Source: Gracilariopsis chorda (lineage: Eukaryota > Rhodophyta > Florideophyceae > Gracilariales > Gracilariaceae). From it: a DNA stretch of 64,000 nt. Below, piece after piece: positions 44,227 to 53,181 of this stretch. Where the stretch lies: contig NBIV01000015.1 of the NCBI GenBank assembly GCA_003194525.1, positions 454,371 to 518,370 of the forward strand, given 5' to 3'. A program made the translations under genes and the position numbers. Each line of letters begins with the position of its first letter. Position 1 is the first letter of the stretch. The notes under the pieces are model-generated. The model had not been told where the DNA came from. It did no database searches and was given only the letters and a program-made list of their open reading frames with translations.

Positions 44227-44253
44227 AGGGGAGACTCCCTCAGTTAGTTTTCC
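44219..44253 (-). promoter_or_regulatory. Candidate -1 frameshift site between gag and pol
   Basis: On the minus strand, GGAAAAC directly precedes the gag TAA (44244-44246), and pol is open in the -1 frame across this point. Twelve bases further is a perfect six-base-pair hairpin (TCTCCC-CTTT-GGGAGA, 44219-44234). The heptamer is not the canonical X-XXY-YYZ form, and hairpins are common throughout this element, so support is moderate. Confidence 0.4.
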
Positions 44254-44908
44254 GCCTTCGGCGGTGGTTTGGTTTCCTCGACAACGAGTGCTTCATCCCG
44301 TTGACGGGGGTTTCTATCCGCATAAGCGGGGGTTGCAACGGATTGTTGCGTGATCTCCCGAATCGGGGTGTATGAAGCTTGCCGCGCACGCGGGGTCTGT
44401 GGTAGGGCATGGGAAAAGTCCGTTTTAGCACGGAGGTAGGATGCCATCGGGACGGAACGTTTCTCCTCTGGAGTGAGGGCCTCATAATTTGCCACTACCT
44501 TGGCCATATCCTTCAGTGAACAAATACACTGAGGTGAGGTATGGCCATGGGCATAGCACAGGTGGCAAATGAGAGCCAATACCGTGACACGCGGATTATT
44601 ATTCCGAGTATCGGAGAAGCGAACCGCAGGGCGGGTGTCAGTCCACCCAGGCCGTTGATAACGGGATTGACCGTTTGAAAACGGGAGTCGTTGGGGTTGA
44701 AGCCGACTGTTACCGCCGTACAAAACGGGGTCTTCCGTTCCCGTATCATGGGTCATCTCCGTCGTTGACGGTAAATCACTGGTGGGTATCGACACACCAC
44801 CCTCCTGCACTAAATGCACGGTATCAAATCCCTGTCTAGGGTTCCCATCCGCGGTGAGCGGGAGAGAGGAAGCTTCGCTTTCCAGCAACAAGCCTTGGCG
44901 GATTTAGA
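44244..44908 (-). pseudogene. gag: Gag nucleocapsid segment with CCHC zinc knuckle
   Basis: Frame opens after a stop at about 44910 and ends TAA 44244-44246. It carries CHLCYAHGHTSPQC, a clean C-x2-C-x4-H-x4-C knuckle, then MAKVVANYEALTPEEK. It lies in the -1 frame relative to the main gag ORF, which it overlaps by about 100 bp. The join is either a one-base deletion in this copy or a frameshift used by the element; I see no classic heptamer in the overlap. Confidence 0.75.
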
Positions 44909-46417
44909 CCGATTGTTCGGAGTTCTTGCACGGAGTGCATCCCCTTCCGCTCGAGCGTGTTGAACCAACTCGAGGTAGGTGATCCTCCGCTTGTCCTCCC
45001 GATAACGGGTAACTAAACTCCGGATGGCCGGGTCAAGACCATCGATGAACTTGGTACTGCGCTCCCCAGCGGGGTACACGTTACCACATCTGTGGAAAGC
45101 CTTGTTAAGGCGCACCGAGTAATCGGTCTCGGTCTCTCCAGCACGCTGGCGTGTATCTCGCAAAGCGAGGATAGCCTGCTGAATAGCGGTGTTTGTGGCG
45201 TTGGAGCGCAGTAGATACTGCACAGCCTCTGGCCAGCAAGTAACTCCTCCCTCGAAGGCACGAGAAGATCCTCTGACAGAGTTGTATTGGTCCTCCGCCA
45301 TTCCCCGTAAGAAATACGGTAAAGCCAAATAAGCTTGTCCCTCATTCATACCGAGGGTATCGGCCTCCGCTACAAAGCGGGATAGAAAATCCAGTACTAG
45401 GACTGGGCCCTCTCCAGTAAAATACTGGTTGCGGAGCGAGAGCTGCATTCGCTTAATGCATTCTCGCACCTTTCCCGTACCACGGGGCGTACGTCCAAGT
45501 GACGAGTCTTCGAGCTGGTAGTACCGGTATGATAAAAGCTTCCGGTAATCCGGATTTGTCGGTTTCAATTCCCGAAGACCGGGGTGTCTTCTCCCCTTCT
45601 GGCGGGTTCGGACCACACCTTCGGTGGCCAATGACCGCTTCGAGCGGGAGGAGTAGCCTCGCTTCTCGTCCTCCGAGTCGGAGTCCGAGGAGCTCGAGCT
45701 AACCGCATGGTTTCGGGATGAGTCCGACGATGTCGAAGAATTGGAGTACAAATATTTTCGGTGGTGTTTCCGTCGATGACGGCGTTTCTTCTTCCCAGCA
45801 AGCTGGTCATTGTGCGATGCCTTGTTTACTGGATCATCGGGCGATGGTTTGTCCATGAGGAAGAACTGCTCCAGCGTCTCCAGGCGGGCACCAATCCGAT
45901 CAAATCGGGCTTCAACTCCTTCGATGAAGGTGGCGGGTTGTCCCAAACTCTCCAACACGGAGTTGACGTCAGACCGTAAAATACGGAGTTCCTCGGCGAC
46001 CTCCTTTACGGGGGTTGCCAAGACCACCTCTTGGAGGGATTTTAGTTCCCCTACAAGGGTGTCATGGGCGGTCCACAGAGCGTGGATCTGGGATTCCAGG
46101 GAAGTCCCCTGGGGGGTGTTATCGCCCGTTCCACGGGGGCTTGAAGCCACGACAGCGGGAGCAGGCCGGGGTGCCTGGGGCACTGCGGCAACAGCCGGAG
46201 TCGATGCTGCATTCCCCTGCGGGGGTGATAACGAGGGCAAAAGGAGGTTCGGGGGTTCCCGGTCGGGGGTATCATTCCGCGATGAAGTGGCGCCAGTACG
46301 GCTGGAACTTGTCCGTATAGGGATACGGGGTACGAACCGAACTTCGGAAGTGTCCGCGTTGTCGCGGGAGCGACTACGCGTAACCACTGGCTCCGCATCG
46401 GAGGGATTTCTCGACAT
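44810..46417 (-). CDS. gag: Gag capsid region of the gypsy element
   Basis: 535 codons from ATG 46417. Ser/Pro-rich start, a coiled-coil stretch (SLESQIHALWTAHDTLVGEL), a basic patch (GKKKRRHRRKHHRKY) and a Ser/Asp run. The capsid-type helical domain holds GPVLVLDFLSRFVAEADTLG, YLALPYFLRGMAEDQY and RAGETETDYSVRLNKAFHRCG, as in gypsy-type gag (retrotrans_gag). The last about 30 codons after the overlap are probably out of frame and not native. Confidence 0.85.
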   Translation of the reverse strand: MSRNPSDAEPVVTRSRSRDNADTSEVRFVPRIPIRTSSSRTGATSSRNDTPDREPPNLLLPSLSPPQGNAASTPAVAAVPQAPRPAPAVVASSPRGTGDNTPQGTSLESQIHALWTAHDTLVGELKSLQEVVLATPVKEVAEELRILRSDVNSVLESLGQPATFIEGVEARFDRIGARLETLEQFFLMDKPSPDDPVNKASHNDQLAGKKKRRHRRKHHRKYLYSNSSTSSDSSRNHAVSSSSSDSDSEDEKRGYSSRSKRSLATEGVVRTRQKGRRHPGLRELKPTNPDYRKLLSYRYYQLEDSSLGRTPRGTGKVRECIKRMQLSLRNQYFTGEGPVLVLDFLSRFVAEADTLGMNEGQAYLALPYFLRGMAEDQYNSVRGSSRAFEGGVTCWPEAVQYLLRSNATNTAIQQAILALRDTRQRAGETETDYSVRLNKAFHRCGNVYPAGERSTKFIDGLDPAIRSLVTRYREDKRRITYLELVQHARAEGDALRARTPNNRSKSAKACCWKAKLPLSRSPRMGTLDRDLIPCI

Positions 46418-46501
46418 GAGAAAATACCGTTACGACGGGAAACGATCACGGAACTTCCGGTGAATAAAAACAAACCTCGTAAGAGGGAAAACAAAAACCG
46501 A

Positions 46502-46519
46502 TTCTAGGTCGGGAGACCA
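46502..46519 (-). other. Candidate primer-binding site
   Basis: On the minus strand, three bases after the 5' LTR end, the sequence is TGGTCTCCCGACCTAGAA. TGG pairs with a tRNA CCA end. I could not match the remainder to a known tRNA acceptor stem. Confidence 0.5.
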
Positions 46520-46522
46520 CTT

Positions 46523-47894
46523 TGTGGTGCAATGCCCCAAAGGGGAAAAACACCGAAAGACGTTCGGGATCTTCGTCTCACGAGGTGAACCCAGTTGGGT
46601 AGAGCCCTCCCAGAGGTGTCACGGCGAATCCAGTTTGTAAAACCAGGGACACCTGTCGCGACTCGCGCAGGGAGGTGAAGGCGAAGAATCGGTATCGGCG
46701 TGAGCGGGGTGTGATCCTCAGTAGAGGTATGTTTCCACGTAAGTGGGGGTGTGTGAGCGGATGCGCACACGAGGGCCGCGGGTAGCGGGAGGTGCTTGTG
46801 AGATAGTGCGCGCGAGCGCCCTACTCAGGTGAAATGTCCGGGAACGGTGACAGTGGGTATCGCGCAACGGGGTGTAAGGCCGTGCGGCTACCGAGTCGGA
46901 AAAGGCGGAACGGTGAAGGTGCGGAGTAGCGCAAGACCCTCTGCTGTGAGGCCGAGTACGGAGACACGCGTAGCCGAAACAGGTACCACGCGCCTAGACA
47001 GAGAGCCGATGTAACGGTAGATATCCGATACGGCGCAGCCTGTACAGGACTTTGACGAGCTGCGTCTACTACTACGACTTAGGATCCGTGCCAAGGAACT
47101 AAGACGAAGAACCTAGTAGGAAGCACCTTGCGTTTACTTGGTGAGGGCGTCGGCCGCGCTGGCTGAGAATAAATATCCAGCTGGGCCGCGCCACACGTGT
47201 ATGGCTTACCGCTCGCGGGGCACTAGCTGCCACCGGCACACACGTGTGCTACTACAACTACTACACTAGCCGAATAGCGGAAGGGCTCCTACAGCCAGAA
47301 TACCACTTCAATAAACGGTTTTCACTTCCTTACAGTGCTACCCTAAAAAAAGGGAAAAGGAAGGGCGAAGAGGAGGAAAAGGAAGGACGAAGTGAGTCGA
47401 GAGAGTGACGAACAGATACGGCAATGCCGGTGGAAAGGACTCCCTATACAGGGCGAAACACCAATATGATTGGAACAATTATTCTCCCAAAGATGGGCTT
47501 CTTTAGATGTGAAAGGGGGTTAGATGTCCCGTGGTTTACGGCGTTTCCCTCCAAGGAGGAGTAGAGTACGCGCACAAGCGGCAACAAATAGAGCCAATTC
47601 CCCAGGTTGGGGTCCCTTCTTGGGGAAGGTTTACTGGTGCGACGGCAGTGCGCCGTCGCACTAAGTACTAGCTTCCGAGAAATGGGTGTGAAAAAAAAAA
47701 ATAATACTAACTAAAATACTCCACATTTCGTGGCAACATCCACTACTGTGGCCAACCGCCAATTGGCCCAAAACCGTGTCCCACGTGTCCATACCCACCA
47801 TTGTGGGGCGTAGTTCATACACACACTACACAACCGATAATATCGGGAAAACCATCAAGTACCCAGAATCCCTCCCTGAGGGCGTTGCACTTCA
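46523..47894 (-). repeat. 5' LTR of the gypsy element, interrupted
   Basis: 1372 bp in total; subtracting the 538-bp insert and one 5-bp GTGCT copy leaves 829 bp, exactly the length of the left LTR. The ends are the same as the left copy. Confidence 0.92.
46797..47334 (+). mobile_element. Solo LTR of a different family nested in the 5' LTR
   Basis: 538 bp, begins TGTGAGATAG and ends TTCCTTACA (TG...CA), flanked by GTGCT at 46792-46796 and 47335-47339. The left LTR lacks it and reads straight through, which proves insertion. AATAAA at about 47310, 25 bp from the right end, suggests plus-strand orientation. It shares no obvious sequence with the TGTAGTGCA family. Confidence 0.9.
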
Positions 47895-47899
47895 AGTCA

Positions 47900-48379
47900 T
47901 GACGAAGGTTAACGGCAGTGTCCGTAAATTAACCTTATACAAGGCGACCACCAAGACAACTGGAATAACAATCCGAATACTCGGGTCCTTTAGATAGGCA
48001 AGGGGGTTCGACTTCCCGTATGCGGCGGTGCTTCCCTCCAAAGAGGAGTAGAGAACACGCGAAGGCGGTGAGGTCTAGAGCCAATTCCCCAGGTTGGTGT
48101 CCCTTATTGGGGAAGGTTTACTGGTGCAACGGCAACCGGCCGGCGCACTAAGTACTAACCATCCCAGAAATGGGTGTAAAAATAATAAATAGAATTAACT
48201 AAATTACTCCACTTTGGTGGTTCATGCCCACTACTGTGGCCAACCGCCAATGGACTGTTCCGTGTCCCACGTGTCAAACCCACTATTAGTGGTCGTAGTT
48301 CATGCAATGACTACATTACCGAAGCATTCGGGAAATCAACCAAGTACCAAGAATCCCTCTCTGAGGGCATTGCACTTCA
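47900..48379. repeat. Outer solo LTR (copy B), right part
   Basis: Completes copy B and ends GCATTGCACTTCA, followed by CTCAC (48380-48384), identical to the left flank. Joined length is 796 bp. It matches the second half of the inner LTRs (GAGCCAATTCCCCAGG, CCACTACTGTGGCCAACCGCC) but is visibly more diverged, so it is the older insertion. Confidence 0.85.
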
Positions 48380-48384
48380 CTCAC

Positions 48385-48480
48385 AACAGAGTTAGATGCG
48401 GAAGAGCTGTGTTTGGAGCATGGAGCTTTGGTTGTCGTTAGAGTACGTGTCGAAGACGCAGTGAGCTCAGAAGTAGCCAT
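48385..48480 (-). pseudogene. Harbinger Myb/SANT-like partner protein, 5' part
   Basis: ATG at 48480-48478 begins MATSELTASSTRTLTTTK and runs 32 codons to the LTR boundary. Removing 35587-48384 joins it in the same frame to the Ser/Pro-rich start of the part at 35586. The in-phase junction and the CTCAC duplication on both sides show that one gene was split. The promoter side continues to the right into unassigned sequence. Confidence 0.7.
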
Positions 48481-48789
48481 CGCACGAGATCGGTGAGGTT
48501 CGCATGGATTTGGATGTGACGATATTCAATGGAACAGTGCTTTTCTTTTCTCACAATATTTCTCACGGGTCTTCACTAAAGCGCCACTTTTCCGCCCCTC
48601 TTCTCATGAAGTGAATGCAGAATTCTGCAACATCTACAACACTGTCAGCGACATTGCAGAATTCTTTTTCCTGGGTTCCTGAAGTTTGTTTGCGTAGAGT
48701 GGGAGGATCCAGAAATTTACAAACGGAGGGAGTGACGCGCTTGCATCCAATATGGCGTCTCAAAAAAAAACTTCACTCCCTGCAAGTTT

Positions 48790-48830
48790 GTCGTTCTGCA
48801 GCGTGGTTCTGGTACCCGCTGCAGAACGAC
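48790..48830. repeat. Perfect 14-bp inverted repeat with 13-bp loop
   Basis: GTCGTTCTGCAGCG at 48790-48803 pairs exactly with CGCTGCAGAACGAC at 48817-48830. It lies between the Harbinger Myb gene 5' flank and the next transposase. It could be a fused terminal-repeat scar or a cruciform site. Confidence 0.6.
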
Positions 48831-49225
48831 TAACGCTGATATCCAGTAAGTTACAACCAACCAACTTTCCTTTTACGAATATCAGACCCAACCCACTTCC
48901 ATCTAGGCACCGTCTCCTCAGCTGTTCCACTCTACTAACCTCTATAAAATGCACTGCAATATCTTACGGTATGAAACCTGACACAAAAATGTTTGGTATG
49001 CTCTTTCTTCTCGGTACTACGTGGTCGATTACAAACGTGTCTCGTTTAAACACAGTTTATGCTCTTCAACCGTAACGACGCATCTTGAAAAAGAGAAAGT
49101 TGAAACGAGTCGGGTTAAAAAAGGTATCCACGCTCAAGTAGGCGCGGACTGGTATGAACTCTTATTCTGTGCTAAAGATGACAATTTTATCGTTCATTTG
49201 AACGTCAACAGATGGCAGCCGTTCC

Positions 49226-51010
49226 ATGATCTTTTTCCTCAAATTGAAAACGTACCTCAAACTTGTGAATATATATCATTCCCCATATTCCAAGCATGCC
49301 AACAACAGAGAACGAAAAACTGGTTTGCAATCAGTGGACCTTCTGGGATTGGTGCTGTGGTATGTGAGAATGGCGGATTTTATGTACTCGCTTTGGCCAA
49401 TATTCGGCCTTGTGCCGTCTAGCGTGAGTGCGTGGTTAAAATAGGGATAAATGTTGATTTTAAGAGCTCTGAAAGCCGGAACCATACCGGAAGCTCGTAT
49501 TGAGTGGCCAACTATACTTGAGATGCAGGATTCTGCAAGACGTCGGGAGCAGTCAAACCCAGAAGCAGCAATGTATTTGAAGGGTTTACTTGGCGTTGTT
49601 GATGGCGGGCGATTCCGTTGTGCAAGTTACGATGATTCTAACCTCCAGAATTCTTACTTCGAAGGATATACGCAGCACACGGAGGTTATAAACCTGTTCG
49701 TGTGGAACGTCTATGGGGAAATCATACATAAAGTGATCAACTACCCAGGCTCATGGCACGACTCGAAAATTGCAGGGGTTTCTGGTCTCTACTGGCCACG
49801 ATTGTCTGACGCGGTCAAACCACCGCGGTACACAATCATTGGTGATAGTGCATTCGCAGCCAACCTAGGAGTAACAAACGGGAATTTGTTGGGCTCTAGG
49901 AAGTCGAACGAAGCGAAACAGGTGCCGAGGTCCATAGAGATGGCGGCAGTGGACTGTGTACTTAAGAAAGTATATCCCACTTACCGCCAGTCTGCGGAGC
50001 GGAGTGTAAACCTCTTAGAAATTCTTTTCCGAAGACTTTGTACGATAATGCCAGCTGATAGTGCAAGACGGTTTGATATAATTGCGATTTGCTGTGACTT
50101 AATGAATTACGAAACAAGTACAAATGGGCATAATTGTGGAACAGCCAGTGGTGAGCACAATGTCCGTAAAATAGGACTTTTAGATTCTGTAGTGCAAAAC
50201 CCAAAACGGGAAAGCACTCAAGGCAGCTCGAAACCTTGCCCCCTTGAGAGGTTGGCCCAGCTGGGAAAAGCCCTCCGTCTCCCTATTGACGGGCGTAAAT
50301 CCGTCAGGATTTCGGATGTACCACGGAGGTTGAAAGAATCGGTATCCTGTAAAGGATGTAAAATAGTACCGTGTCCACGGTTGAAACCGGAGAAAGTAGG
50401 GAAAAGAAAAGAGAATGAGAACCCGGCGTGTCGTGCGTACAGCGGAAACAGACCAGGGGGAAATGGTGACATAAAAGGGAAATAAGGATGCCACATGGCG
50501 AGCAAAAGAGACGAAAATGGAGTCGGTAACAAACCCGATACTGGGGCGGAGTTCTAACCTGTACACGGGGATTACAACAGAAGAAACAAACTGTAAGCGT
50601 TACAACAACAAGCTCCTGGGGATCCGAGTGGCTAACCGTAGATCACCGTACGCGGTACGACTCCATTGAGCAGTCGAACACTCGTCAGGGATACTGGTTA
50701 GGATCCAAACGCTCGTTCTACGAGAAAAAGTCGAAGAAGAGTGTAAGTTGGTTAACTTTATTAGGTTCGAGTGGTGGCCGAAAGTGCCACCACTTATGTA
50801 CGAAAACTATCTACGAGATCACCTTGCAGGGTTGATACACGTATCATATTTGTTCCTCTAGCATAGCTGGCAACAAATACCACTCGCAAAACCAGAACAT
50901 ACCCTTCCACCAGGGGACCAATACAGTAGTGTGATACCGCCCAAATTTCTGGTTCATCTACAAAGATACCCCGAATATCCAGAACGAATTGCACTACAGA
51001 TTCGGCCTAA
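49226..51010 (+). pseudogene. DDE_4 (IS4EU/Harbinger-like) transposase pseudogene split by a solo LTR
   Basis: Frame contains LWPIFGLVPSSVSAWLK, two nonsense codons at 49442-49450, then LRALKAGTIPEARIEWPT, GLLGVVDGGRFRCASYDDSNLQ (first Asp), VINYPGSWHDSKIAG (second Asp), PPRYTIIGDSAF and a helical C terminus. At 50188 it is cut by an 811-bp LTR. Removing the LTR and one GATTC copy gives GLLDSA and TAA at 51008-51010, the natural end. This family is common in oomycete, fungal and red-algal genomes. The part upstream of 49226 is too decayed to read. Confidence 0.75.
50188..50998. repeat. Solo LTR copy D of the TGTAGTGCA family
   Basis: 811 bp, starts TGTAGTGCAAAACCC, ends GAATTGCACTACA, flanked by perfect GATTC duplications (50183-50187, 50999-51003). 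Terminal inverted repeats TGTAGTGCAA/TTGCACTACA are perfect over 10 bp. It contains the family block TCGTGCGTACAGCGGAAACAGACC at about 50430. Confidence 0.92.
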
Positions 51011-51713
51011 CAGATGGGTTCCAATAGGTGGTGGTCTCCCTAATATAGGAGCGGCGACCGGGGGAATCCTGAAAGTAGATCCGCAAGCACCAAGCGGAGA
51101 GCGAGGTCACTGGGCGAACGATATTCCTACAGGCGCTTCTATGGGACGCGCTGGGTATCTGCGGCCTAAGAACCACACCTAGAGGATGATATAATAGTGT
51201 ACCTGAAGGTGAGTATCACTAGGTTGAACCAGACAAACTAGAGCAAGCCTCGAGGGTGCTTGGTTTACTTTCCGGGAGGTGGAGCACCACCGGCACACTA
51301 TATACAGTGCCGCGAGCTGACCTCGATGGAAACTATCTACTGTACCCAATAAAAATCTGAGTTAGATTATTCAAACTAATCGAATTACAGTCCGCTGGAA
51401 CGATTCCTCTGGAGTGGTGTGCTACATGGCATCAGTTATAAAATACAGATACTCCGTTAGGAATCTTCCATAAAAGCCCATCCTTAGGAGCATATATAGT
51501 ACCCACCGTATTACAGTAATGAGATACGGTCAGTGTTCGAGGTATGAAAATGTTGGGGATGTGGTTGATGGTTTCACTTACCTCCAAAATATACATTGGT
51601 GAACCCCCTTTTCCTAGTAGGCGGTAGCAGCAGGGTCTTGAACTACGTAAATTGCACAACCAGTGTTCCCAAATCCATAGGCCTCGAACAATGTAATTGT
51701 GAATAGAAGCGGG
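51011..51713. other. Unassigned sequence, likely transposon debris
   Basis: No domain-bearing frame. A CAATAAAA signal is present near 51349. The minus-strand frame continuing from the rubredoxin-like pseudogene through 51432 is not recognisable protein and probably reads into foreign DNA. Confidence 0.4.
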
Positions 51714-52513
51714 GCACATAAAATCCTCACCGTAGAACTTTAGATCCCTACCAGTGGCGGGGAACAGCATGTAGCCGCAATCCGTGCAATGGTACGCATG
51801 CACATCAGCCTCTACTTGTTCTCCCGAGCGGGCGACATAATCTAGATGTTCCTTACCTGACGCTTGTTCATGTTCTGCTTGTGCATCAGCTTCCTTGGGA
51901 CCCTCTTGCTCACGCTGCTTAATGTGTTGTTGCACGAGACCATCAAAAAGCAATTTGGCATGCGCCTCATCCAGACGTAAAGCTGCGGCGTCTGCCATGG
52001 GCGCTTTTTGCATGTCATTATGCTCAATTTCATGCGTCACGTAATCACGATAACATCACTCCAACATATTCTGCTGCAAACCGGTGACGGTGTAGAAACT
52101 ATACGGGAACAACGAAACCACCTGCAGGGAGTCAACTTTTTGCACGTCAAGAATTCGTTCGGTAATGAACAAGAGTTTGCCTAGAGAACTGGGTGAATCA
52201 CTTATTCGAGCGGCCAATTTGTTGATGACGTTGACAGCCTTATTATCCCCGACGCGTAGCAGTTTTTTACAAGCGACATGTTCTGAATGATGGACCGATC
52301 AATAGCGCGCCCAGAAATGAGCGCGCCGAGATAAGAGGCGAACATGGCACCGCCCAGGAGACCTGGACTGAGTTTCCGTTTGTAATCGGAGGCAATCTCT
52401 CGCTCTGCGTCCGGGCTGTTACCGTAGAGCGCAATGACGTGACCAAACTCGTCCACAAGCGATGCCTGACTGGCTGTGAATCGTTTCTTGGCGAGCCAGG
52501 CGGAGGCGAGCAT
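51714..52513 (-). pseudogene. Rubredoxin-domain protein, truncated and broken (likely former plastid gene)
   Basis: Pieces join into one protein: MLASAWLAKKRFTASQAS, KLSPGLLGGAMFASYLGALI (possible membrane segment), then a one-base loss in the A6 run (plus strand T6 at 52263-52268). It resumes as NVINKLAARISDSPSSLGKL, SLFPYSFYTVTGLQQNMLE, an in-frame TGA at 52056-52058, then an acidic Gln/Glu-rich helix. It ends in HAYHCTDCGYMLFPATGRDL and DFMCP, the two cysteine motifs of rubredoxin (C-x2-C-G-Y ... C-P-x-C). The final Cys and the tail are missing: at 51713 the sequence becomes unrelated. Codon use looks host-like. The frame is open further upstream to about 52630, so there may be a 5' exon. 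It is divergent from the gene at 53182. Confidence 0.6.
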
Positions 52514-53181
52514 GAAGAAAGAGGGGCCATGTACTGCAGAAATGACCAGAAGCCGATGGTCTTCGGGGCCATGAGATCTGTGTGACGCTGCGACGGCAGT
52601 GGTTGCATCCCGGTGAAGCGATCTGTGTCACCCGACGGTGCATGGGCGTTATGGCGCGTGCTGTGGCGACGTGAATGGTGCATGAAGGAAGGTTAGAGAA
52701 GTGAGATTTCGGGTTGGGGGCTGATATTGAAGAACGTTCATGGTTCTGTTCGTGCTGTTGGGAAATGGGAGCCGTCGAAGTGGACGGGGCGTGCTCCAGT
52801 GGTGATCGGCACATGGCGAGGGCGGATGGGGACGGTGAAGGAAGTAGATAGGGGGGCAAGGGTGGTCGACGAAAAGAGCGGGACAAACGGGGGGAATGCT
52901 GGTACACACAATCGAGGCATATTGGCGAAGAAGGAGAAGCGGTAGAGGGAGGGTGTGTGCGGTGGTAGACAGACGGAGGCGCAATAGATAAGAGGGCACG
53001 GCGGCACTTGGCGCACACAGTGGCGAGATTATCAGCGATCTGACACGCGCAGGATGCAGCGTAGCGCAAGCGCCGTGCCTGCTGCGTGGCCACTTGGGGG
53101 GACCACCACTCTTCACCTAAAGAGCAGAGCACTGGCGCGAAGCGCAATTCGCCGATATGACACCTACATCAGCGCATTGCG

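Larger units (their letters stand above)
35903..47894 (-). mobile_element. Full-length Ty3/gypsy chromovirus-type LTR retrotransposon (11,992 bp)
   Basis: Bounded by 5-bp duplications AGTCA at 35898-35902 and 47895-47899. The LTRs are 829 bp each once a foreign insert is removed from the right one. Genes gag, protease, reverse transcriptase, RNase H, integrase and chromodomain run on the minus strand, so the right LTR is 5' and the left LTR is 3'. A primer-binding-like TGG lies 3 nt inside the 5' LTR, and a G8 polypurine tract lies next to the 3' LTR. An extra reading frame runs antisense near the 3' LTR. By eye about 30 of 829 LTR positions differ between the two copies, so the insertion is not recent; this fits the stops in pol and the antisense frame. 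The element sits inside an older relative of its own LTR. Confidence 0.95.

Noticed and set aside
35587-48384. CRISPR-like or satellite array suggested by repeated short palindromes
   Set aside because: The palindromes differ in sequence and spacing, with no constant repeat unit, and lie in an LTR element in eukaryotic DNA.
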